Positions 27,959 to 36,363 of a stretch of 36,363 nt of DNA are shown here, in pieces. The stretch spans positions 1-36,363 of the forward strand of contig JAERRN010000015.1 of assembly GCA_016735445.1 (NCBI GenBank), read 5' to 3'. The notes under the pieces are model-generated. The model was not told the origin of the DNA and did not search any database. It saw nothing but the letters and a program-made list of their open reading frames with translations. A program made the translations under genes and the position numbers. Position 1 is the first letter of the stretch. The number at the start of each line of letters is the position of its first letter. Origin of the DNA: Rickettsiales bacterium. GTDB taxonomy: Bacteria > Pseudomonadota > Alphaproteobacteria > Rickettsiales > Deianiraeaceae.

Positions 27959-27982
27959 ATCACAGATATTATAAAAATACTA

Positions 27983-30900
27983 TCATCTACCGCCAAATGA
28001 GCTACTAGCAACAGATGCATTTTGTAACGATCGAGCTTTAGATCTTCTTAAAATTACAGAGTCAACATTACTTCTGCCCTGCTTAGGACTGCCTCTCTCA
28101 CTGCTGTTGCTAGAACTAGGCACCGGCACTGCGGAAACTTTAACTTTTTTAACTTTAGTACTACGATTTTTATAATCTCTAACCCTTACGCTTGTGGGTC
28201 TTGCTATTGTGTTCATTTCTGGAGCAACGGAGTCACTATCTCTTTGCTTACTACGTTCTTTATTTCCGCGTAAAACACTAAGGCTCTTTTCAGCTTGTTC
28301 TGTTGACGCAAGACGTAACTTTGCAAATCTTCTGCTAATTTTATTTCTTGCCTTTCTCGCAAGAGAGCTATTAACGTTAACAGATGTTCTTTCTAGTTTC
28401 AATTTAGCATAAGGCGTAGTTTTTGCGGTATTTTTATCTTGATCTGCAGAAATAATAATTTCTGCAGATTTAACACCAGCTATTCGTTTATTTTTTTCTT
28501 GGATAAGACACTTTGGTCTTAACTCAAAACCTGTAGTTGAAAAATGCGCATCATCTTTTTGATCTTCTTTTATCATTTCAAGTATATCACTCCTTACGGC
28601 TCCCATTCTACGGTCTGATGGAACCATATGTTCGATACCAATTTGAAAACCACGATCCGCCAATGCGCTCATTTTGTTTAGCAGTTTTATTGCGTATTTA
28701 TTTTGTAATTCATGAGCTTTTACATTTAGCCCATTTTTAATCATCCCTAAAAACTCTTGATTAAAATGAATTGGCTCCGCTATGTCTATTGGTGGCGTAA
28801 AATCAATATCTGTATAAAGGGTAACTTTCTTTAGGTCGTCAACAATGTTAGCTCTAGCAACCAATATACTATTTTTTAACTGCCCAGATGCTTTAGCAAA
28901 GTCAACACCTCCACTATGTGATGATAAAAGTCTGTTTACTAAGGGATCGCCCCTTCTACCGTCACCTTTTGCAATATCAGCGTCTGTAGAATGCGTTTTT
29001 TCCTGAAGTTTTTCTAAACTAGCAAGTCTTCTTTGTAATTCAAGTACAACATGCATATTCATACTAACCGACATCATAGCAACGTTAGCTGCGTCAAAGT
29101 TTTTATACTCCCCCATAAATACAGATAAATCCTGAACATATTCTTGAATAACCTCAGCATCACCAGACACATTACTGTTATCTTTTATTAGCAGAAGTGC
29201 TGCCTTGACAGCTTTAGATTCGCTCTCAATTTTTCTCATTCTAATTTTACCAACCTCTTCGCTTGATTTAAACATATATCTAATATCGGCAATTTTTGAC
29301 CCTAATGAAAGCAACTTATTTGTATTAGAAGCGGTTCTAATTTTATCCCTTGTAAACAATGTATCGCTTTTTGCAGATAAGTCGTCAAAGGGAGAGGAAA
29401 TCAAAGTATTGTTCTCAGAAAGAAATGTACTTCTAGAATCGAGTACACTAGATATAGAAGACTTAGAAGAAGAATGAAATAAGAACAACTCCGACATAGA
29501 AACGCTATTCCATGGTTGCATGTCGGTTAAATCTTTGGTAATGTGTTCTACGTTGTTCGCTGCGGTAAATGCAAAAAAGTTAGCAACTTGTTCGCCAATT
29601 ACATCTTGAGCAGAAGAACTTGCTTTATGTAATTCTAATCGCTGCAAAACAGAAGTAATATTGTTATCGTTATATTCTTGATCAAGAAACGCAGATACGC
29701 CATGTAAATCCTGCCATAAATTTTCATTATCACCAAAAGAAAACAATGTAGTGTTAGCGTCTAACAACTTAACATCGTTAGGAGAAGAGATTATCATATC
29801 TTGTAATTTCTGTACAAAATTAATCTTGTCCCTTAACTCATCAATACTATAAGCAAAAGCAACGCCACGAGAATTTAATTTACGCAAAGTTTCTACAACT
29901 TTTCTTCTTGAATACTCACTAAAACTCATACTAATGAGGTTAATTGGAATAGTAAGCGGACCCACAACCGCAGCGGCTATTGCGGCGGACGATAGAGAAG
30001 ACAGCACGTTGCTAATAATCTGAGCTGTAGAATCAATTAAACCTTCTTGAGCAAAAACAGAATCGTAAATTATTGCTAACTGCCAAACCGGAGCGATAAT
30101 TGACGCAGCTGCCTCTGGTGTTATATTTTGAAAAGAGCCAAAATAATCACTCATCATTTGCACAGCCTCCGCATAATCTACGTCAGAGCCACTATTTAAT
30201 AAGTCCATAATCTTGGATAAAATAGGATCTGCACCAACAAAGCCGCCAGTGTTACCTAAAGCATCGCTAATAGCTTGAGAAGATAATATTACCTGTGTAA
30301 GAGGAGCGTTAATAACGGGTTCAACTGAGTCTAAAAGATTAGATGTCATTATAAACCCTGCGGAAACCAAAGATCCGACAGCAATTTGTGCAAATATAGC
30401 AGCGCCATCAATAGCAGCTCTCTTACTAGAAAGACTTTCTACTTTTTTTGTAGCCTCCTCAGAAAGAGTAACGTATCTAGAGCGTAAACTATCATAAATA
30501 CCACCATCTGCTATAGATTGTTGACCAACCTTTATTAACTCTGATAACACTTTGTCATCCATATCAACAATCATCTTGTCAACTTTAGCGCTAAGATCTG
30601 ATAAAAACCTAGGATCTTGTAAATAAAGAAACCTGTTAGACGCTGTGTTTTTAACCCTTGCATCAGCCAAAGGGTCTTCTCTCCACAAGTCTTTGCTGTC
30701 AATCTTAGCACTAGAAACAGTTTTTACGACCGCTTTGCCAAGTTTTTCAATCATAAATTTATCATCCAAGCCATGCAATTCTTTCTCTGCTTGCACTTGA
30801 AGTAATTTTGAAACACGACGCCTATGATGACTTTGTGTCATTAAAATATCAAAATTTTCTACAGATTTAGCGGCAAAATTTCTAGCATAACGCAAAAAAC

Positions 30901-33433
30901 TTACTTCCTCTTTTAAAAAATTATCCAACAATAAGTTTCCTGTATTAAACTTATCGCCAACAGCAGGTTTAAACTTCTGAGCTAACAAACTGTCTCTAGG
31001 TTTGTCAGTGTTTTTTTTGGCGGCTCCAATGCTGCTTGGTTTTAAGGTATCTTTATAAATTGTCTGCCCCGTGCTTACCATAATTATTTGCTCCTGCAAT
31101 TCTAGAGCGTTTTCTCTTTTAATGTTAAAATTACTGCAAACAAACTTAATCCACTTATCATCTAACATTTCACCATCAGCGGTAAAAATAACCGCATGAG
31201 GAACATTAAAAGACCTATGTAAAACATCCGCATACTGTCTACAAGCTTTATCAACTTGATTTACATAATTGTTTTGAGATAAACTATCTACGTCTTCAAC
31301 TAATGAGTTAATAATCGACCTATCACTAAAGACAAAACCAAGACTATCGCGAAGATCGCCAAATGCAGGACAGGCAACAGACTTGTTATCTTCTAAAACA
31401 ACACTTCCTAACCTCGATTGTTTAACTTTCTTCCGTACATTGTCTTCTCGAATAGCAGTAGAGGACATCCAGTCGCTAACTTTTTTAGAGTCTATTGCAG
31501 TAGAGTTTTTAAAATTAACAGCATCATGCTTTGCAGCAACTAATCGAAGACCTAAACCTTCAATGCTGCGAGAAAGAGCGGCAGATTTTGCAACAATTTG
31601 ACCCACCTCTTTGTCGGACAGATCGTCTGTGGCCAAAGACGCCCCAATAACAAGATCTTTTGCAACATCTTTAACGTTTCTATCGTATAAATTTAAATCT
31701 TGATCATTCCCAAAAAGTGGTAAGTCTTTTCCAAAAGATTCAACAGCTCTTAACCTTGCACTTAACAAACAGCTTGGGGTAAAATCAAACTGACCAATTG
31801 CGGATGTGCCAGATTTAAAATCGTTTACAATGCCAACCAATTTATACATATCACGATCCTGTAACGTAAAAAGATTTGAAGCGGAAGGGTTGTATCTTGC
31901 CGTGTTGACATCTTTACTTATCTTTTTTGTTAAACTATTGCGAAATTCATCCATACCTTCGTAAGACCTACGTAAAGAAGAAACGCCAGAGTAAATATCT
32001 GTTAACCCACCAGCTAACATCGATTGCTCTAGTAATGCATTTTTCCCAAGATCAACCATTTTAACAATATCTTTATGTTGGTTAGAACTAGAAGACCCTA
32101 TAGAAAGTTGCTTAAATTTTTCTCCAACAACAGAGAGTTCTTTATAAGAACAAGCAAATGTGCCCATTTTAACTCTAGCAATCGCTCTTCTTTTAAGTAA
32201 AACATCAAACTGCATATCAGAAAGATCAGGACTATCGCTAAAAGAATTCTCAATAGGATGCTGATTTTCCATAAAGTTATCTATAGCATATCTTAAATTG
32301 TTTAAATCGCTTGCGTTAACCTGAAGTGTAGATTCTTGATTGCTAAGAATATGACCAATAACACTAATGCCGTTGTCTTTGTTGTATTTTTGTAAAACCT
32401 TTCTAATCAATTCAGATTTTTTAAACAACGCGTCAATATCGGCTCCGTCTACATCTTTGTAAGCAAGACCAATGCTATCAACCGTGTTAAGTAAAAACTT
32501 AGCCTCGGTCATCTTGTCTAAAAAGGTTTCTGGTATTAGGGTTTCAGAATTCTCCATCTTTAGACTGTCCTGTGAACAAGCAAGCATTTGAGAACTCTCA
32601 CGCATTAACCTGACAAAATAATCTTTGTAAGGTAAATTAGTAATATTTTTATCAGATGTCCAATTTTTAGAATTAGAACTTCCACCAAACAGCTTGCCCC
32701 CTTCATGTGAAAACAATTTTGCGTTTTGCGTTTCGTTGCCAGCTTCGTCATGAAAATGACTCACGACAATATTAGTTCTATTTATTGATTTATCTATATC
32801 AGATAAGCATAAACCCGCAGCAGTAACTGCCTTGTTTATAGATGTTGCACCAACAGCGTTCTTTGTTTTTGTCTTCTCACTAAGTCTAATTTTATCTACT
32901 TTTTGATAAAGAATATTAACAGAATTGTCAAAAGATAGTTCTCGATGCAAACAAGAATCAGGTAACTCATCTGCGTTAACATCGGTCCTTTTCTCTTTTG
33001 TTAAAACAACAAGTCTTTTATCTAAAAAAGTATTAAAATTAATAGACCGTTGTTTTAAGTTGTCAGAAACCGAACTTGCAAACTTGGGAGAACTTAAAAC
33101 AACACTAGAAACTTGTTTGCTTTCAAGGCGATCTAAAGATGACGCAAAACCCAACAATGCGCTTGCTTTGCCAATCCTAGAGGCATCAGATAAAGAAGGA
33201 GCAACGCCATTAATAGATGAATATAAATCGTCTAACAAGCCAATATCTTCGCTATTTTTACGATTATTTTCTTGAGAATCAGTAGTGCCACTAACTCCAA
33301 AAGTGTCATGAAACCAAGTACCGATTTTCTCACTCGCCAACCTCTCTGCTTCCATAGCAACATCAACTACGTCACTAGAAACTACGCTAGTCCTATTAGG
33401 TCGAATCCTCCCAAAAGTACTTGATGACATCAT
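27983..33433 (-). CDS. Giant (1816 aa) protein of unknown function
   Basis: Single uninterrupted ORF; mostly polar/helical, two hydrophobic segments mid-protein, basic Ser/Arg/Lys-rich C-terminus. Confidence 0.85.
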   Translation of the reverse strand: MMSSSTFGRIRPNRTSVVSSDVVDVAMEAERLASEKIGTWFHDTFGVSGTTDSQENNRKNSEDIGLLDDLYSSINGVAPSLSDASRIGKASALLGFASSLDRLESKQVSSVVLSSPKFASSVSDNLKQRSINFNTFLDKRLVVLTKEKRTDVNADELPDSCLHRELSFDNSVNILYQKVDKIRLSEKTKTKNAVGATSINKAVTAAGLCLSDIDKSINRTNIVVSHFHDEAGNETQNAKLFSHEGGKLFGGSSNSKNWTSDKNITNLPYKDYFVRLMRESSQMLACSQDSLKMENSETLIPETFLDKMTEAKFLLNTVDSIGLAYKDVDGADIDALFKKSELIRKVLQKYNKDNGISVIGHILSNQESTLQVNASDLNNLRYAIDNFMENQHPIENSFSDSPDLSDMQFDVLLKRRAIARVKMGTFACSYKELSVVGEKFKQLSIGSSSSNQHKDIVKMVDLGKNALLEQSMLAGGLTDIYSGVSSLRRSYEGMDEFRNSLTKKISKDVNTARYNPSASNLFTLQDRDMYKLVGIVNDFKSGTSAIGQFDFTPSCLLSARLRAVESFGKDLPLFGNDQDLNLYDRNVKDVAKDLVIGASLATDDLSDKEVGQIVAKSAALSRSIEGLGLRLVAAKHDAVNFKNSTAIDSKKVSDWMSSTAIREDNVRKKVKQSRLGSVVLEDNKSVACPAFGDLRDSLGFVFSDRSIINSLVEDVDSLSQNNYVNQVDKACRQYADVLHRSFNVPHAVIFTADGEMLDDKWIKFVCSNFNIKRENALELQEQIIMVSTGQTIYKDTLKPSSIGAAKKNTDKPRDSLLAQKFKPAVGDKFNTGNLLLDNFLKEEVSFLRYARNFAAKSVENFDILMTQSHHRRRVSKLLQVQAEKELHGLDDKFMIEKLGKAVVKTVSSAKIDSKDLWREDPLADARVKNTASNRFLYLQDPRFLSDLSAKVDKMIVDMDDKVLSELIKVGQQSIADGGIYDSLRSRYVTLSEEATKKVESLSSKRAAIDGAAIFAQIAVGSLVSAGFIMTSNLLDSVEPVINAPLTQVILSSQAISDALGNTGGFVGADPILSKIMDLLNSGSDVDYAEAVQMMSDYFGSFQNITPEAAASIIAPVWQLAIIYDSVFAQEGLIDSTAQIISNVLSSLSSAAIAAAVVGPLTIPINLISMSFSEYSRRKVVETLRKLNSRGVAFAYSIDELRDKINFVQKLQDMIISSPNDVKLLDANTTLFSFGDNENLWQDLHGVSAFLDQEYNDNNITSVLQRLELHKASSSAQDVIGEQVANFFAFTAANNVEHITKDLTDMQPWNSVSMSELFLFHSSSKSSISSVLDSRSTFLSENNTLISSPFDDLSAKSDTLFTRDKIRTASNTNKLLSLGSKIADIRYMFKSSEEVGKIRMRKIESESKAVKAALLLIKDNSNVSGDAEVIQEYVQDLSVFMGEYKNFDAANVAMMSVSMNMHVVLELQRRLASLEKLQEKTHSTDADIAKGDGRRGDPLVNRLLSSHSGGVDFAKASGQLKNSILVARANIVDDLKKVTLYTDIDFTPPIDIAEPIHFNQEFLGMIKNGLNVKAHELQNKYAIKLLNKMSALADRGFQIGIEHMVPSDRRMGAVRSDILEMIKEDQKDDAHFSTTGFELRPKCLIQEKNKRIAGVKSAEIIISADQDKNTAKTTPYAKLKLERTSVNVNSSLARKARNKISRRFAKLRLASTEQAEKSLSVLRGNKERSKQRDSDSVAPEMNTIARPTSVRVRDYKNRSTKVKKVKVSAVPVPSSSNSSERGSPKQGRSNVDSVILRRSKARSLQNASVASSSFGGR

Positions 33434-33586
33434 ATTAAAAACAGCTTACGATAACAAAATAAGAAATAATGTAAAAAACTAAAAAAGTTTAATAAGTTTT
33501 ATATAAAACTCAATTATAAATACAATTCATAAAAATTACTTGCAATTATAAACAAACTATACACACTTAATACTATTGTTGTTCGT

Positions 33587-33673
33587 GTTCGCATGGTGAA
33601 ATGGCAGACACGGAAGACTCAAAATCTTCTGCCCGTTTAGGGCGTGGGGGTTCAAGTCCCTCTGCGAATACCA
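33587..33673 (+). tRNA. tRNA-Leu(CAA)
   Basis: GTTCGCATGGTGAAATGGCAGACACGGAAGACTCAAAATCTTC...GGGGGTTCAAGTCCCTCTGCGAATACCA; loop CTCAAAA, long variable arm, encoded CCA. Confidence 0.93.
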
Positions 33674-33788
33674 TATTATCACGTTAATAATATAGTGTAT
33701 ATACGCAACTGGTAAAGTTGCAAATAACCTGCTTTACGGCTAGATAAATATAATACCAGTATTATATATTTTGCACATTTTGTGCGTT

Positions 33789-33859
33789 GCGGATGTAGTT
33801 TAGTGGTAGAACACCAGCCTTCCAAGCTTGTAGTACGGGTCCGATTCCCGTCATCCGCT
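33789..33859 (+). tRNA. tRNA-Gly(UCC)
   Basis: GCGGATGTAGTTTAGTGGTAGAACACCAGCCTTCCAAGCTTGTAGTACGGGTCCGATTCCCGTCATCCGCT; no encoded CCA. Confidence 0.92.
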
Positions 33860-34790
33860 CTTTTTAATGGTTAATCTTAGCTAGTAATTGTACCTTATAA
33901 GGTTTAAACACGCAAATATTCTATATCTGCAGGATTAACTATATTGTAATAGGTGTTATTTTAAAAGTATAAAGCCCTTTGTTTATAAAAATAAACAACA
34001 GAACCAGCGTATAAAATACAAACCCAGATTAAAATTTTTAATCTAAATTATTATTTTTTACCTTATATCGTTAAGCAGGCAACAATATAAGTATTACCAT
34101 AAAATCGCTCCGTATCTCCAAAGTTTACTTTATTTTTAATTGGCTTTACTAAGTATGTTAAATTTTTACTTAAGACTTAACTAAAAATAACTTACCGCTT
34201 TTTGTTTTCTTTTTATCAAGACTTTATTAAAATTTTAAATTATCACACCAAACCTTTCTAACCAAAGCCCTATTTAGGTTTTTAAATAAAAAGCTTAATA
34301 AGTAAATTACAAATTATTCATAGGTCAATTATCGCGCTTGCAAAATGCTGCTCATCTGTTCTCGTCATTCTTCGACAAAGTCCTTCTAATAAAGTTTTTA
34401 CTTGCTGTAAAAAACAAAAACTTTAACTAATCTAACTAAATAAATTGTTTAAAACGGGCAAATAATCATGCAATAATGTTTTTATAACCGCAATAGGCGT
34501 ATAAATTTGCACTATACCAAATAATAATATATAAAATATAAAAATATTTTATAGCGTTCTTTTCCTTTATTAAAAACGCTATACAAAACATTACTCATTA
34601 TAAATAAACTTATACCAGCTATATACTTAACTACGTAAACTTAACTAATATTCTCAAGGGGTTTCCAGCATAAATTTGTTTGTTTCATATACTAATACCA
34701 TTTATATAGATAACTGTGTATTTGCGCAAGCGACATAATTTTGCCGCTTAAACAAGTATAACCTTTAATAGCGATTTACATTTTTGCAAA

Positions 34791-35180
34791 ATGACAAATG
34801 TAAAATTTATTGATAATATAAAATTAGGTAGACACCTAAGTTATTTAAGAAATAATGCAAAAATGACACAAAAAGAGTTAGCTACAAGGCTAAACCTTAC
34901 CCATCAGCAGATCCAAAAATACGAAAAAGGCTCAACAGTGCCAACGATAAATAGACTATTGGAAATAACAAATATACTAAACGAAGATATAAACGACTTA
35001 CTGCATTCTTGTAGGCTTGGTAAGATCTCGAATAAACAAAATAAATGGGAGCATATTTGCGTAAAAAACGCAGAAGATAAAAAATATGTACAGCTAATTT
35101 CTAACCATTTTTCTAAAATCAAAGATAAATTAGTCAAAAGCGAAATTGTTTCTCTGGTAAAATCTTTAAGTAAAAATTAA
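34791..35180 (+). CDS. XRE-family HTH regulator
   Basis: LGRHLSYLRNNAKMTQKELATRLNLTHQQIQKYEKGSTVPTINRLLEITNIL. Confidence 0.9.
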   Translation: MTNVKFIDNIKLGRHLSYLRNNAKMTQKELATRLNLTHQQIQKYEKGSTVPTINRLLEITNILNEDINDLLHSCRLGKISNKQNKWEHICVKNAEDKKYVQLISNHFSKIKDKLVKSEIVSLVKSLSKN

Positions 35181-35253
35181 AACTAACAATACAGCAATTT
35201 TTAGGCTAATTAAGCTATGGTATAGTAAGTAAAACAACAACCAATATTAACCG

Positions 35254-35970
35254 TTATTCGTTAAGAAATTGTAACTTGTTTGTTTTGATATCATACACAG
35301 CGCCAACAATTTTTAATTTGCCGCTTTTTACTAAAGAGGACATATATTTTGTTTTCAGCACCTCTCCAACGCTGTACCTTATATTGTACAAAACAGCATC
35401 ATCTAAATTTTTTGTATACTTAGAAAAAGATACAGTTTTAGATTTTAAACAGCCTAGACTATTGCAAAAGAAAATATTGGTTTGTAAAATTTTCTTCCTA
35501 AGTCTATGCAAATAACGCAATATCTTGCCATCGGCACCTTTAAAATCAATACTACTCATTACCGCGCTACAGCCAGTGTGACCCATAACAATAATTAACG
35601 GTACCGCAAGCGCATGAACAGCTACCTCTAAACTTGCCAATACGTCATCGTTTATTACGTTTCCTGCGTTTCTGTTAATAAATAAACGACCCAACGATTG
35701 GTCGCAAATTATTTCTGGCGACACCCGTGAATCAGAGCAAGCAATAATTGCCGCAACTGGTTTTTGAGCAACCGTGAGTTTTTTTATTTCTGCCACACTT
35801 GGTTTTTTAGCTAACAATTTATTTTCAATAAAGCGACGGTTGCCGTCTAAAAGCTCGTTTATAACTCTATTTGCCTTTGTGTTGTTATTTTTACTACCTT
35901 GTTTATGCATAAAATAAAAAATATAATCTGTACTTGCGCAATGCCTTATAAGTAAAGTAAAGTATAGCAA
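35254..35970 (-). CDS. Beta-class carbonic anhydrase
   Basis: AIIACSDSRVSPEIICDQSLGRLFINRNAGNVI...SLEVAVHALAVPLIIVMGHTGCSAV; CxDxR and HxxC zinc ligands. Confidence 0.93.
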   Translation of the reverse strand: MLYFTLLIRHCASTDYIFYFMHKQGSKNNNTKANRVINELLDGNRRFIENKLLAKKPSVAEIKKLTVAQKPVAAIIACSDSRVSPEIICDQSLGRLFINRNAGNVINDDVLASLEVAVHALAVPLIIVMGHTGCSAVMSSIDFKGADGKILRYLHRLRKKILQTNIFFCNSLGCLKSKTVSFSKYTKNLDDAVLYNIRYSVGEVLKTKYMSSLVKSGKLKIVGAVYDIKTNKLQFLNE

Positions 35971-36212
35971 ATACTAAACATAAGGCAAGTAAGTACTTAT
36001 ACATGTATAAGTAAGAAGCTAAAATAAACGGCCTTAGTTTTAAATTTGCTTACCTTTTGTTTATATTTTCTATTTAAAAAACAATACAAATATATACCTT
36101 AAACTGTTTTTTGCTTAAACTTATACAGTGCTTGCTGTTTAAGTGTTTTCATGTCCAAAACGCAAAAGTTCACGGTGAAGGTCATCAACGTAGACGGCTT
36201 TAAGTTCTTTAA

Positions 36213-36239
36213 TTTTATATATTTTATATATTTTATATA
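36213..36239. repeat. 9-bp tandem repeat (TTTTATATA x3)
   Basis: ttttatata ttttatata ttttatata read directly. Confidence 0.8.
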
Positions 36240-36363
36240 ATATACTATACTTCTTTACTTAAAGTTTTAAACTAGGCAACCTTGTTAAGGTGCTATATTA
36301 AAAATACATTAACACACTATTGTACTACAGATATACAATATAAATACATAAAATATAACACTT

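Noticed and set aside
36213-36239. TTTTATATA x3 as a regulatory or origin iteron
   Set aside because: Very low complexity in an AT-rich spacer; no nearby replication gene, likely slippage.

Overview
AT-rich window from what looks like an intracellular alphaproteobacterium. Rickettsiales-like is an inference from the gene set (gpmI, tuf, tilS, topA, serS, infA, uppS-cdsA, sdhA, a secreted PLD nuclease and an ankyrin protein); no marker was searched. The left third (~1-11.3 kb) is an accessory, apparently integrated element. In order it carries: (i) a tight same-strand gene run with a truncated IS1595-type zinc-ribbon/HTH protein, a Dcm-like 5mC methyltransferase, an EcoRII-C-like endonuclease, a ComEC-type metallo-beta-lactamase hydrolase and a multi-pass membrane protein; (ii) DUF167 and XRE genes, a secreted Cys-rich protein and a PLD-family nuclease; (iii) orphan genes, a SpoVG-like protein and a G2P/Phage_CRI-like replication protein with an in-frame stop; (iv) two tandem large serine recombinases, one truncated and one carrying three lesions, whose last reading frame runs into the 3' end of a tRNA-Ser(UGA). 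The rest is core genome plus oddities: an ileS N-terminal fragment, a SerRS with a Cys-rich insertion, a 1816-aa orphan protein and a ~930-bp non-coding gap after tRNA-Leu and tRNA-Gly. The best candidate for an undescribed system is the R-M operon extended by the MBL hydrolase and membrane protein (122-3983). All homology calls are from motif recognition by eye; no database search was run.
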